NCBI RefSeq assembly: GCF_013368755.1
Contig: NC_049565.1
Location: 4,588,001 to 4,652,000 of the forward strand
Direction: 5' to 3'
Length of the DNA: 64,000 nucleotides
Origin: Talaromyces rugulosus
Lineage: Eukaryota > Ascomycota > Eurotiomycetes > Eurotiales > Trichocomaceae
Shown here: positions 48,737 through 59,881 of the stretch, piece after piece
Numbering within the stretch: the first letter of the stretch is position 1
Layout of the letters: the number at the start of each line of letters is the position of its first letter
The notes under the pieces: generated by a model
The model's database searches: none
Seen by the model: only the letters and a program-made list of their open reading frames with translations
Told to the model about the DNA's origin: nothing
Translations under genes and position numbers: made by a program

Positions 48737-49997
48737 ATGGTCAACGCAGGCATCGCCTTTTTGATGCTCGCCGGCCCAGCTTTTGCTGGTGTCGTCGAGC
48801 GCGGTGAGCGCGGTGACGAGGGTGCTCCAGGCGTGTATGAAGCTCCTCCGCCGCCTGAACACTCTGCTCCTCCTCCTCATGAGGAGACCTATGCTCCGCC
48901 GCCGCCCCATGTGTCGACTTATGCTCCTCCGCCGCCCCATGTGTCGACTTACGCTCCGCCGCCACCACATGTGTCGACTTATGCTCCTCCACCCCCTCCG
49001 GTGTCGACCTATGCTCCGCCGCCTCCACATGTGTCGACTTACGCTCCTCCGCCGCCTCCACATGTGTCGACTTACGCTCCTCCGCCGCCTCCACATGTGT
49101 CGACTTATGCTCCTCCTCCTCCTCCCCCGTCTACCTCCTCTCCTCCTCCTCCTCCTCCTCCTCCTCCTACTACCTACTCTCCTCCTCCCCATACCTTTAC
49201 TCCTCCTCCGCCACCTCCTCCTCCTACTACCTTCTCTCCTCCTCCCCATACCTTTACTTCTCCTCCGCCACCTCCCGGTTCTACGACTACGCCAAGTCCT
49301 CCACCCAAGTCTCTTACAACTCCTATTGTGCCTCCTCCTCAGACTTCGACTTCAGGTATCACTAAGACTTTCACTACTACTACAATTAACACCACGAGTA
49401 CGTACTTTCTCGTATATAAACTCTCATGAAAATCACTGACAATATTTCGCAGCCTCCTCGACAACCTCCGTTTCTGGCTCTCAAACCATTACTGTGCCAG
49501 TGACAGAGACACACCCGGTGACTAGCACTATAGTCACTGTTATTCCCACCGGCTCTAGTGTTCCAATCACCCCTGGACAACCTGGAGCCCCTGCACCTGG
49601 ACAACCTGGAGCTCCTGCGCCTGGACAACCTGGAGCCCCTGCTCCTGCACCTGGACAACCTGGAGCCCCTGCTCCTGCTCCTGGACAACCTGGAGCTCCT
49701 GCCCCTGCGCCTGGACAACCTGGAGCTCCTACCCCTGTCCCTGGACAACCTGGAGCTCCTGCTCCTGGAAAGCCTGGATCCCCCGCTCCTGCACCTGGAA
49801 AGCCTGGATCTCCTGCTCCTGAGTCCCCTGCTCCCGAATCTCCTGCGCCTGAATCCCCTGCGCCTGAAAACCCTGCCACCACCCCTAGCCCGAGTGGGTC
49901 CAGCCCTGCGCCACCAGTCTTTACTGGTGCCGCTGTTAACCAGCAGCCTGTTGCCGGCCTTATGGTGGCCGCTTTTGGCGCTTTCGCCCTTCTATAA
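48737..49997 (+). CDS. GPI-anchored cell-wall protein with extensin-like and collagen-like repeats
   Basis: This is a 401-residue secreted low-complexity protein. Exons are 48737-49397 and 49453-49997. A signal peptide (1-17, ending GPAFA) is followed by a Tyr/Pro-rich half with about seven copies of TYAPPPPHVS, then polyproline blocks, a Thr/Ser-rich central section suited to O-mannosylation, and a second half with seven PGQPGAP units, two PGKPGSP units and several PESPA units. The C-terminus is hydrophobic (PVAGLMVAAFGAFALL) after a small-residue site, as for GPI anchoring. The first half resembles plant extensins and the second a short collagen-like Gly-X-Y tract, although the spacing is not a strict triplet throughout. 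It is probably a surface or adhesin-like protein; function is unknown. The intron separates the two repeat types. Confidence 0.8.
48887..49110 (+). repeat. Tandem 30-36 bp repeats coding for TYAPPPPHVS
   Basis: About seven in-frame copies of a unit containing catgtgtcgacttatgctcc occur with small differences in the number of proline codons. A compound (CCT)n tract follows to about 49,270. Copy number is likely to vary between strains. Confidence 0.8.
49571..49877 (+). repeat. Tandem repeats coding for PGQPGAPAP and PESPA units
   Basis: Units of 24-36 bp contain cctggacaacctggagc, repeated seven times, then two cctggaaagcctggatc units and four shorter units. The frame is conserved throughout. 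Confidence 0.8.
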
Positions 49998-50690
49998 ACC
50001 ATCTCTCTGTTGAGATGTGTTTTGGCGATAGATCGTGGGATTTGTTACTTGTTTTGGAGTTCGATCGGTCTATTTTTTATGGTCTTTGACCTTTTATCCA
50101 TTCCTTTGGTTAATATTGGTGTCTGTTAAGATTGCTTTTCAAAGATTTAAAACCTTTACTCTCATTTCTGAGGCATCTGTTATTTACTTAATATTTAATT
50201 GAAATTTGATTGAGTTAGTGAAAATGAATTTTTGAAAACAAAAATAATTTAGTAAGCAGATACGTTTTTCTAAGATATTTTACAGTAGAACCATCACTTG
50301 GTCAGAATTGGGCTTGCACATGTCATGCCTAAATCGGGTTTTCTTCCATCGAACAGTATTAATTACCTTGCGAGTTGGATACTTGCCAAATGTGATAGAC
50401 TCTACGTACATATTAGGAAAAGACTTACAGAAAAATAACCACTAGCAATGCACCCTGCTATATTTAGTGCAGATTAGAGTGATGGCTCCGTATGATTCGG
50501 CGGCTATAATGGCCAGCCCTGTTGCCCCTCAGCTCCTGTCACGAAGTTCGTTCGCCCCTACTTCGCACTCAGGGTTACCCAAATATTTACTGGCAGATTC
50601 AACTCTAGAGTCGTTATGACTTAGATTAGAGCCGAGGTATATTCCCGAGTCATTTCTGAGAGTTATTTCCAAACGAAAGTGAGTCTTGCC
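49998..50690. other. Intergenic region upstream of the NLR
   Basis: About 690 bp, AT-rich near 50,100-50,280. No supported gene. Confidence 0.6.
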
Positions 50691-53600
50691 ATGTCCATTC
50701 CCGAGCGCCGATATACACCACCGTTATTTCGTCGCGATTTTCACGTCGCAATTATTTGTGCATTACCTCTCGAATACGATGCTGCCTGCCTTATTGTAGA
50801 CGAGTTTTGGGACCAAGATGGCAAACAGTACGGTCGCACATCCGGTGATCCTAACACTTATAGAAATGGGCGGATTGGGATGCACAATGTCGTACTTATG
50901 TTACTCCCGAACATGGGGAAAGTCACCGGCGCCGGATCAGCAGGGAGCTTACGCACAAGTTATACCAGGATAAACCTTGCGTTTCTTGTCGGCGTATGTG
51001 GCGGAGTACCTGCACATGGCATGATTCTTGGGGATGTTGTTGTTAGTGACGATTTGGTTCAATATGATTTTGGCAAACAATACCCCGGCCAATTTGTCAC
51101 CCAGGACACAGTTCAGGTCTACCCACGCGCTCAGCCCAAAGATATCCGCAGCCTCCTTACTTATTTCAAAACCGAATCCGGCAAAAGGGACTTACGAGTG
51201 GACACTGCTAAGCACATGAGTGCTCTACAAGATGCAGCAGTCTCCCAAGGTTATACATTTAAATATCAATATCCAGGGCCTGCAAATGACAATTTATTTG
51301 CTCCCACATATCGTCACAAGCATAGAGAGGCGTCTACTTGCAATATCTGTTGTGGAGAGGTAGAGTTATTTTGCGACAAGGCTGCAGCAGCATCTTGTGC
51401 CGAGCTTGCCTGCGATGAAGCCTTTTTAGTTCCTAGACCGCGTTTAGCAAACCATCGAGGTCAAAAAAGCCAACACAACCAGAGGCCCGAGGTTTTCATT
51501 GGACGCATCGCCTCAGCAGACAGAGTGATGAAGTCTGGGGAGCACCGTGATCAAGTTGCAAAGCAGTACAATGCCATTGCCTTTGAAATGGAGGGAGCTG
51601 GATTATGGGATGAGATTCCAACCATCGTTGTCAAAGGAATTTGCGATTATGCGGATAGCCACAAGAACAAGTCATGGCAGCCATTTGCGGCCGCGACTGC
51701 AGCAGGTGTCACAAAGTCTATACTGAACCGGTATAACGTTGATGACGGCGCTGAACTGGTATTGAGTACCATTAGTATGTTTACTAACAGGAATAAGATT
51801 TTCTAGGATGTTAACAATAACTTAGATGAAACGAACCACGATCAAAGCAATTCGCGAATCCCAGATACGGGCAGTCTGAAAAGTGTGATGTCGTCGAGTA
51901 CTACTACTCCCTCTACGGGGAGTTGGTGGAAGTCGTTGCAGGATGCAGCCGATGACTTTCAGCGGGCTCTCAACACTCAACAATGCAAACAGCTACGAAA
52001 TATCCAGGCTGTCCCAAATGCTACTTCAGTCCTCATCTTTACCGCCCAACTTGATGCTCGTAACAGGGAGAGGAAGGGATCTAGCATTGCCAGTAGATTT
52101 CATTCCATTCTACAATCTGTTCGTGACTTTTCAGCCATAATTCATGACTCTACGGGATGTCCCCCGGAACTTTCGATTCACCTTTGGGGTAGCGTGAAAC
52201 TAACAATAATTGTGAGAGTCTGATCATAATTTTAGGATGCGATTGTGAACTAATAATATCAGGTAATATTCGGTCTCGTCTCACATTATGAAACTCTCTC
52301 AAAAGTCTTCATGAACCTTGGCAAGCTATGCCCACAGCTATCAGAGTACAATACGGCGTTTTCAACTTCGATGCAGCTTCAAAGTTCCCTCGCAGACTTT
52401 TACGCATCCATCATTCGTTGCTGCAAGGATGTCATTAAAATCGCCCAGCGTCCATGTATGTTGATATTTTGACTTTCCAAAACCGACGTTGTACCTAACA
52501 AGTGCATAAGGGCATGAGCAAATGTTTGGGACCCTTTGGGACTCTTTGGAACTTGATTTCGAACCCCATGCGAATGAGGTCCGGAGATATAGTGAAAATG
52601 TCGACCATGCGTTATCACAGGCAAAAACAAATCTGAAAGACCGCATGGAAGCTGAACAGCGAAATAACCCAGGGGATCGAAAGGTGACGAACAGTGTCTT
52701 CTCAAAGATGGGAAAAAGATCCCGTAAACATGACAATTGGCAGGTGGATGTCAATGAGTGGAGAGCCAAGGAACGAAAACAAAAGCTCCTTGATTCACTT
52801 TCGACGCATGATTATCTGACTCCACTTAAGCAAAACCGTCGAAAACGACAGAATGGCACGGCAGAGTGGCTTTTTGAAACACAGGAATTTAATAATTGGA
52901 GCAATGCCCCCAGTTCCAGACTTCTCTGGTGTTCCGGAAAAAGTATTAAACCCCCCATTCTATGATGACTCTAAACTAACTGGTTTTCTGTGTGCAGTTG
53001 GTTCGGGCAAAACAATCCTCACGTGAGTATCAAATGGGCGAGAGCCACATTAAGCGAATACTAATAAAAAGGTACAGAGCAAGCGTGATTGATAAAGTCT
53101 TGACTGAGAAGCAGGATCCGGATATTTTCGTTTCTTTCTTCTTTATCAGATTCGACGATGCCGAGTCATGTAAAACCGATGTCATTCTCAAGTCGATCTT
53201 ATGGCAGATCCTAGACACGACAGGTTTCTCAGATGGAATGGAAAGTTTACTGGAGGAATCACAGCGCAACTCACCATATGACCCAAAAGATCTTTCTCAA
53301 ATGCTCAATTTGGCAGCCTTACAACTTAAAGGGCTCTATATCATCATTGATGGGTTAGATGAATGCTCGAAGAGAGATCGTGATGGCCTACTCCAGGCAT
53401 TTCAATCACTTTTCTTGTTCCGGCAGAACATTAAGGTATTTATTTCAGGTCGTGAAAGTATCTCTAGGGAATTCGAAAGGAGGTTCTCTCATGCTGAACG
53501 CGTATCTATGAGACATCCATCTGCCCAGTCCGACATCTCTACTTACATAGACAACGCCGTGGAAGAAAGATTACATAGAGAAGATCTGATTGTTGGCGAT

Positions 53601-55681
53601 CAGACTCTTATCGAAGAAATTAAAGACGCATTGAAAAAGGGTGCAGATGGAATGCAAGTCTCTTAGCCCAGGCGTTCTATTCTCGACATATGTACTGATC
53701 TTTCTAGGTTCCTGTGGGTTGTATTCCAGATCGATGCCCTCTGTTCACAGCATTGCGACGACGATATTCGTCAAACTATTCGTGATTTGCCTAAGGATTT
53801 GACGGAGACCTTCAAACGTGCCCTTCGGCGAATTACTGCACGACGCAATGCTGATGTTGCCTCGAAGAGCTTCCGATGGGTTGCCGCTGCAAACAGACCT
53901 CTTTCTGTTGATGAGCTAAGGAAGCTATCTTCATTGAGATTGGCCAGGAATATTCCAGACTAGAGCGGTTACCAAACGATATTCACAACATAGGGTCCTG
54001 GTGTGAGAATCTCATTAGCGTTGACGAAGAGAAAAATATAGTTCAATTCGTGCATCACACGGTTCGACAATTTTTGTTCTGGAAGGATTCTGACCCTGAG
54101 CTGGGAAATTTCCATTTCGAGCTTAAGGAGGCCAGTCATTATATTGGTGAGATATGTGTAACGTACCTCGACTTCAATGATTTTAAAACGACTGTTGCTC
54201 GACGACCTCGACCACCGCCTCAGATCCTTCCTACCGAAATAGCTCACCAAGCCCTGCAAAACGAACAAAGGTCAACGGAGCTGCTCAGAACTATAAAACG
54301 ATTCACGTCAAGGACTAGCAGGCAGCCAGGAACCGCCAATGTTGTAGGTGATATATCCAGCTTGACATCAAGTGACACGATGGTAGACGCCACAGAACCC
54401 GAACATCCTTTCTTGAAATATGCATCAAAATACATGATACTTCACACCAAAGAATTTCAGGAAGGGAGATCTGTCATGTGGGTACGTTGGAAAGAAATGA
54501 TGATTTATGGGAGCGATCTCATCGAGACTCCATATGGCGTCAAAAGTCTCAAGGAAGATGACCTCAGTATCTTAAATTGGAGTATTTCAGCTCATCATCA
54601 TGCTCTCCTACGGCTCATCTACCTCGGCCTTGGATCATCAAGCGGTCAAGACCGAGGCTTCGTATTATGGAGGGCTGCTTATGATGGGCAATTGGATGCT
54701 GTGAAAGTACTCCTCGATGCCGGGGCGGATGTGCATTATTCGAGAGGAATCGAGACCGTCCTACGGGTATCTTTGATGAGGGGCTTTTTTGATGTCGCCG
54801 ATCAGCTCATTCTTGCAGGAGCTGACGTGAATATGCCAGACCGCAATGGCCAAACAGCACTGCATCAGGCTGCTGATTGTGGATATCTGAATATTGTGGA
54901 GAAACTCCTGGATTTAGGGGCCAATATAAATCTGCCAGGAAGGGATCGCCAAACAGCACTGCACCAAACAGCGGATTGTCAACATATGGATATCGTGGAT
55001 AAACTTCTGGGTGCGGGAGCAGATGTGAATATTCAGGGGTTCCATGATCAGACAGTACTGTTTCAGGCTGTCCATTATGGAAGGTACCATGTCTTTAAGA
55101 GACTTTTAGATACTGGGGCCGATGTGAATATACAGGCAACACATGGAGAAACAGCCATACATGCTGCTTTCCGCCGTAAAGACCTGCACATTGTGGAGAT
55201 GCTCTTAGATGCAGGGGCCGACGTCAATATCCGGGGACAGGATGGCGAAACAGCATTACATTTCGCATCTGAGTGTGCACGTGGAAATCTGGATATTCTA
55301 GAGAGAGTTCTAGTTGCAGTGGCCGATGTGGATGTCCCAACTTTTGATGGTGAAACAGCACTTTATCGTGCCGCCAGGTATGGAAATCTGGATGCTATGG
55401 ACAGACTTCTATCTGCAGGGGCGGATGCGAATGCCATTAGTACTTGGGATGAGTATGATGGCCCTATTAGTGGAGCCAGGAAATGGTCCGTACTACACAT
55501 GGCTACTCTGCGTGGAAATATGGCCGTTGTGGACAAGCTCCTAGAGGTAGGGGTAGACGTGAATGCTGTTCTTGAACCTTCATCTTTACCCTATGAATCA
55601 CGCCCGACTGCATTACAGATAGCCATTACTTGTGGGCATCAAGATATAGCTGAGAAAATCAAACGTGTGGGGGGTCATTAA
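50691..55681 (+). CDS. PNP-NACHT-ankyrin NOD-like receptor with an apparent frameshift
   Basis: This is a fungal STAND/NLR protein, predicted to oligomerise on ligand binding and trigger incompatibility or defence. Six introns join in frame: 51775-51825, 52212-52262, 52456-52510, 52943-52997, 53023-53071 and a GC-AG intron 53654-53707. The N-terminal nucleoside-phosphorylase-like (PNP_UDP) domain covers about residues 15-350 (VGVCGGVP, AFEMEGAG, GICDYADSHKNK). The NACHT part has the P-loop CSGKIGSGKTIL, split by an intron, and Walker B LYIIIDGLDECS. Past the winged-helix-like region (FVHHTVRQFLF), about ten ankyrin repeats run from 54,660 to the stop (GADVN, GETALH). After base 53920 the conserved reading moves to another frame; without a shift the protein stops at 53963, before the ankyrins. 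Start is the ATG at 50691. It may be a pseudogene, a strain-specific allele or a sequencing error. Confidence 0.8.
53654..53707 (+). other. GC-AG intron in the NLR gene
   Basis: No GT donor allows ADGM to join FLWVVFQID, but AT|GCAAGT to TAG|G does so exactly. GCAAGT is the standard strong GC donor. Length 54 bp. Confidence 0.75.
53915..53925 (+). other. Frameshift site in the NLR gene
   Basis: The frame reads DELR up to ctaagg, after which family-like sequence (EAIFIEIGQEYS) continues in the frame one base earlier. One base appears to be missing in a run of G. Confidence 0.7.
54660..55670 (+). repeat. Ankyrin-repeat array, about ten units of roughly 99 bp
   Basis: Units share blocks such as caaacagcactgca and ggggccgatgtgaat at the DNA level; the third and fourth copies (about 54,830-55,035) are the most alike. 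This suggests recent duplication or gene conversion in the sensor domain. Confidence 0.75.
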
Positions 55682-56624
55682 TGGTCTCCGTATGGAGACC
55701 GCGAAACAAGGAAATAGTATGTGAGGCCGTACGGGCCGTTCCATTTTCTCTTTGTGCCTCTATTTATTTGGGATTGTGGTTGAAGTTAAGGAGTAATGGC
55801 GGAGAAAATAGATATCCCTCATCAAGTTTACGATAGGACATTTCTGTAGTTCAATCATCTGTACGGAACGGGGTTGTCGCCAAATTTCATTGAACTTTGG
55901 GCGTAATTTTACTTGTCTAACATAGTTAAAGGCCATCTCCACTGACACTTTGTTGACTTTAGGGCATTTTTCAAACTATATTTAAAAAGTGCAATAGCCA
56001 ATAGCAAGTTTTAACGCTAGAATGGTCAATCTGATTCCCTTCTAGCTAAGTTATTTCCCGTTTGGGAAATTTTTACAGAAGGTACGGCAGGAAGGCACAC
56101 CCAATCCTCGACAATGTTTGAAATATCAAGAACTTGTCACGAGCCACGCCCATTTAAAAGTTGTAATACTATTTGAAGTGATTCTCTGTAGCGTTTCATG
56201 AAAGTGCTTCATGCGACATTACATCATGCATCCCACTGAACTAGAAAAAAACGGACAAAAAAGCAAGTTCTAGAGAAAACAAACGGTGGCAAAGAAAAGA
56301 GTGAGGGGTAATGATGGTTGAAAATTAATTATCTTGATTTTTACATGTATAACCAAGTATCCTTGCGTAGTACTTGGCAACGATACTCCGGCTAGTAAAA
56401 CGCCACGGACATGAGTAACTCCGATATGAAATACGTACATATGTGTGATGTCAGGGGAGCAAGCGATGAGCTTCAATGTTCATGATAAATTATACGTTTC
56501 TGCCGAACCTAATCCACCCATACTTTAACCTCTAATTCACTTTCATCTTTCAAGTATTCATTTTAAGTTGTGACCTTGAACTTCCCTTCATAAAATCAAT
56601 AACCCAAAGTGATATTTGAACAGA
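55682..56624. other. Intergenic between NLR and small secreted protein gene
   Basis: About 940 bp, AT-rich, with no supported gene. The right end is the presumed promoter of the small secreted gene. Confidence 0.55.
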
Positions 56625-57323
56625 ATGGCTCCTTTCAACACTTTATTATCGCTATTTTTGACAATAATGGCTGTCAATTCATCACCGGCACTAAACGCAC
56701 GCCAACTCTTAACATGTGCAGGTGTTGGAGCTATTTGTCGGGTTGATCACAATATTCTTCGTAACGACACTGGATATGATGTGAGCTGAAATATCTATAC
56801 CGTTGATAATGTGACAGATTATAACATGAGGCCATAAATCATCTTTTATTGCTATAGGTTACAATTGATGGAGATATTTGCGCTTGTCCGGTGGGTCAAA
56901 TTCCATGATGAGAGTAAATCTTGTGGAAACTAATTTTACGACAAACAGACAGGACAGGTCGGTGACAACTTTGAATACTAATAGACTTTTTATCAGTAGA
57001 TGAAACTAATTGATGATTGAGCTTAGGCGTGCAACCATCTATTCGTTACTCAAGATTCTGGCGTAAGTTGACATCTGGACATTCTGAGAATTCATACACA
57101 TATAATGCTGATATGACATCAAATAGACAACATATGATGTGAGAAACTGATTGATTCAAAAAATGATATCCATTAAGTCGCCGGTAACTAAGAATGTATT
57201 TTACAGCTCTTCTACTCAGTTGCGTACGGCGGAACCGGTTCAATATTCGTACGTGATCTCTTCCGGAAAATATTATAGGAAACTCTACCTAACAACAATA
57301 TTACATAGGTCTGCCAAGGATAA
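56625..57323 (+). CDS. Small secreted cysteine-rich protein encoded by seven exons, including 9-, 12- and 15-bp coding exons
   Basis: I did not recognise a family. By hand I join 56625-56780, 56858-56890, 56949-56957, 57027-57062, 57127-57138, 57207-57248 and 57309-57323 into 100 residues. All six introns (58-77 bp) are phase 0, end in AG and contain a branch-like CTAAT, CTAAC or similar motif. The first exon codes for a signal peptide (MAPFNTLLSLFLTIMAVNSS) and a possible propeptide ending LNAR. The mature part has six cysteines (TCAGVGAIC, DICACPTGQAC, VCQG), enough for three disulfides, and one N-glycosylation site (NDT). Six is reached only with all exons. A shorter model ending after a different acceptor (four cysteines) cannot be excluded. 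It follows the NLR on the same strand by about 0.9 kb. Function unknown; a secreted effector or antimicrobial-type protein is a guess. Confidence 0.55.
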
Positions 57324-58261
57324 ATTTATCCAAACCACACCTGTACATGGGCTTAGGAGTTGATATCAATTCCTAAGCCAGCAACCAATATATCATTACC
57401 TTTTCAGAGTCTTAATGGATATCCTGGGACCTGGGCGTCAAGCATACCAAGTCTCTGGAGGTTTGGATTTATTATTTGGATACATAATTCATTTCATATT
57501 GAGAGCGATAACACCTCGTTATTTCGCGACCATAACACGGACATTCTGAGGGCGGATATTTCTGCAGGGACGATTTTCGGGTTCGTACACACCAAGACGT
57601 TCTTTATACCAAATGGCTCTATGATCATTCCGCCTACATGTTCACTCATTTTTCCAGAAGTTTTATAACTAGCTTGACTCCCTCATTTCTGCAACTCTCT
57701 ATGTTATCATTGAACAAAGATTGCAACTGTCCCCAGAAACCTATGTCTGTGCGTGGCGAACCAATTCATGAAAAGTAAAAGTGACCCACAAGTCAGAAAA
57801 TTCAATGAAAGTAGCAAGGGTAGCAGCAGCCACGATACTCAAATACGCATACTAGAGAAACGGACTGTTCGAGAATGATGGAGCCAACTCTTGTGCAAGA
57901 GGACGTCAGGTACCTACCCATGGTGGATTCTCAACGGCAGAATAAAAAGCCTCCGCGAGACACTACTCAAACGATCAACACGTCTCGCCTGTACAATGGA
58001 TCCTTCTTGTCACCAATGTACGCAGATACTATTTTTGCCGATGCCAGTCATATCATCGATCCTTCTTTACCCGTGGCGATAACCTTCCTTACTATGTGCG
58101 AGAGGGTACGTATAAGGATTCTAGTTTCTATAATTTACAGGAATTTCATGGCCAAGTAATGTCATGTTGTTAAGCGCCTAAAAACTAGGCAAATTCTATC
58201 TTTCGCACTGGATTTCAATTAGTTGTATCCAAATGTAGCCTTCATCAGAAAATATCAATAT
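57324..58261. other. Intergenic with unassigned open segments
   Basis: An open segment from about 57,407 to 57,668, preceded by a good acceptor (ccttttcag) and in phase 0, has no ATG and no known domain. It could be an alternative last exon of the small secreted gene or chance. A second open frame at 57875-58159 has no domain either. Neither is called as a gene. Confidence 0.45.
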
Positions 58262-59881
58262 TCATGAGTTGGCTTTCATTGCATCTCGCTGCTCATCCTC
58301 CTCAGCCATCCGTTGTAATGTCGTTTCTGCCCATTCAGAAGCCTTTTCACATGCCTCCTGGGGGGTTTTCTTGAACTGCAGAAGAAACCCTTGTAGAGCA
58401 GCGAGACTGAGCTTTTTCTCTGGAATAGAGATGGCGAATTTCTCAGCCAGGGCTTCTAGATCAGGAGATTTCTCGTGGTCGCCTCCCTTCTCGACGCCTA
58501 CAATACCGTTCCTTAAGTCAGGGATATCTTCTTTGTACATGGACAAGAAAAGCTCTCGCATCTCTTCCTGTGAGGGCAGCTCAAAGCGGATATGCATGTC
58601 GACTCGTCCCGGTCTAACCAACGCCTTGTCTAACGATTCGGGAGAGTTTGTAGTCATTATGAGAATTCGTCCTTCCTGTGACGAAACGCCATCAATTGCA
58701 TTGAGCAAACCTGAGAGTGACACCGATGTGGCTGAGGAGGTAGTAGTGGTGTTGACATTTCCCCCTTGGATTGCGTTCAAAACATCTGCTTGTGATAGCT
58801 GATTTCCTTTATGTTTTCGATTTTGTCGTTGCCGCGGTTCACTCTCCGGGCGGTTGAGTCCTGCAGCGTCGACGTCTTCCAGCAGTACGATGCATCGCGA
58901 AGGCACCTCGGACATGAGCCTCATCAGCTGAGATTCGTTCATGTTTGGATCCAGCAAGCTGAGAACATAAATATCCAGTCCGAAAATACCAGCCAGTGCC
59001 GATGTCAAACTCGTCTTTCCAGTGCCAGGAGCACCAGAGAATAAATACCCCCGGCGATAGGGAATGCCGTGATTGGAATACCATCGCCTAGTGTGAGGAT
59101 GAAGATATTCATTGATATCACTAAGAAGCTCGTGTTTTGCATTCTTATCAAAGATGACAGTTGAGATGGCGCGAGATGGCCTGCTACTGAAGGAAGTCCA
59201 ACGCACGAGGTCACGTACATTAGCAATAGCCCTATGGATGGTTGTTGTGGTTTTCGTTTTCTCAAGATTGTAAAGCTGAGCCTCTTCCAATAAGCGCTGA
59301 ACTGGTGCAAACGAGGAACCCAAGCATTGGAGCTGAATATAGCCAATCTCCTTTGGTTGCTGCACGAGTTCGCTGCCCGCGTTTATCCTGTGCCGAAAGA
59401 GCAGCCAGCTTCCATGGCGGCGGAAAACATGAGTTCCCTGGAACGGCTGGAGGCTGATTGGGGTACGACCAACAATGGATCGATAGCTGATCAGATTATT
59501 TGGATCTGGCTCGGACAGCTCCTTGTCGCCGCCAATGCCAATCATGGACTTGAGCGCCTCTTCTTCGTCCTCCCACGAACTCCTCGACGAGCTGATGGCC
59601 TTGACGCTTCGAAACTGGCGATTCATAAACTGGTGATCGGACATCCATCGCATCAAGCACATGTAGAGAGGGTCGTCATCATTGATTCGCACCGTCGTCC
59701 ATAATACGATAACGCGAGTGAAGATGTATCGCAAGAAAGTGAACAGTCCTGCCAGGAAAATGCCGATATTCACCAGCGTAAGAGGATCGAAGTCTACAAC
59801 ATTCTGAGCAAAGCCCAGTATTTGCAGATACCCTGGCTTCAGGAATTTTGCAGCTTCGCGAGGAAGCGGAAGAGAAGACAT
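58262..59881 (-). CDS. BCS1-like AAA ATPase
   Basis: This 539-residue single-exon protein belongs to the BCS1 family; yeast BCS1 is the mitochondrial inner-membrane AAA chaperone that inserts the Rieske protein into complex III. One membrane segment lies at about 33-60 (TLVNIGIFLAGLFTFLRYIF), then the BCS1 N domain (about 60-250) and the AAA domain: Walker A GAPGTGKT at 283-290, Walker B IVLLED at 331-336, sensor MTTN near 410 and arginine finger RPGRVD near 423. An insertion of about 45 residues, Gln/Asn/Thr-rich, follows Walker B (341-387). Filamentous fungi carry several BCS1-like paralogues with such insertions and unclear roles, so this is probably not the essential orthologue. It is divergent from a Zn2Cys6 regulator across 308 bp. 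Confidence 0.88.
   Translation of the reverse strand: MSSLPLPREAAKFLKPGYLQILGFAQNVVDFDPLTLVNIGIFLAGLFTFLRYIFTRVIVLWTTVRINDDDPLYMCLMRWMSDHQFMNRQFRSVKAISSSRSSWEDEEEALKSMIGIGGDKELSEPDPNNLISYRSIVGRTPISLQPFQGTHVFRRHGSWLLFRHRINAGSELVQQPKEIGYIQLQCLGSSFAPVQRLLEEAQLYNLEKTKTTTTIHRAIANVRDLVRWTSFSSRPSRAISTVIFDKNAKHELLSDINEYLHPHTRRWYSNHGIPYRRGYLFSGAPGTGKTSLTSALAGIFGLDIYVLSLLDPNMNESQLMRLMSEVPSRCIVLLEDVDAAGLNRPESEPRQRQNRKHKGNQLSQADVLNAIQGGNVNTTTTSSATSVSLSGLLNAIDGVSSQEGRILIMTTNSPESLDKALVRPGRVDMHIRFELPSQEEMRELFLSMYKEDIPDLRNGIVGVEKGGDHEKSPDLEALAEKFAISIPEKKLSLAALQGFLLQFKKTPQEACEKASEWAETTLQRMAEEDEQRDAMKANS

Noticed and set aside
48725..50002. Arg-rich and Gly-rich minus-strand frames across the wall-protein gene
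   Set aside because: They arise from the CCT/CCG-rich coding repeats and have no start context or domain.
53880..53920. A 41-bp intron (TGG|gtt...ctaag) that would mend the NLR frame
   Set aside because: It is very short and would delete the conserved block VAAANRPLSVDELR, which reads normally.
57875..58159. 94-codon plus-strand frame before the BCS1-like gene
   Set aside because: No domain, signal peptide or splice support.
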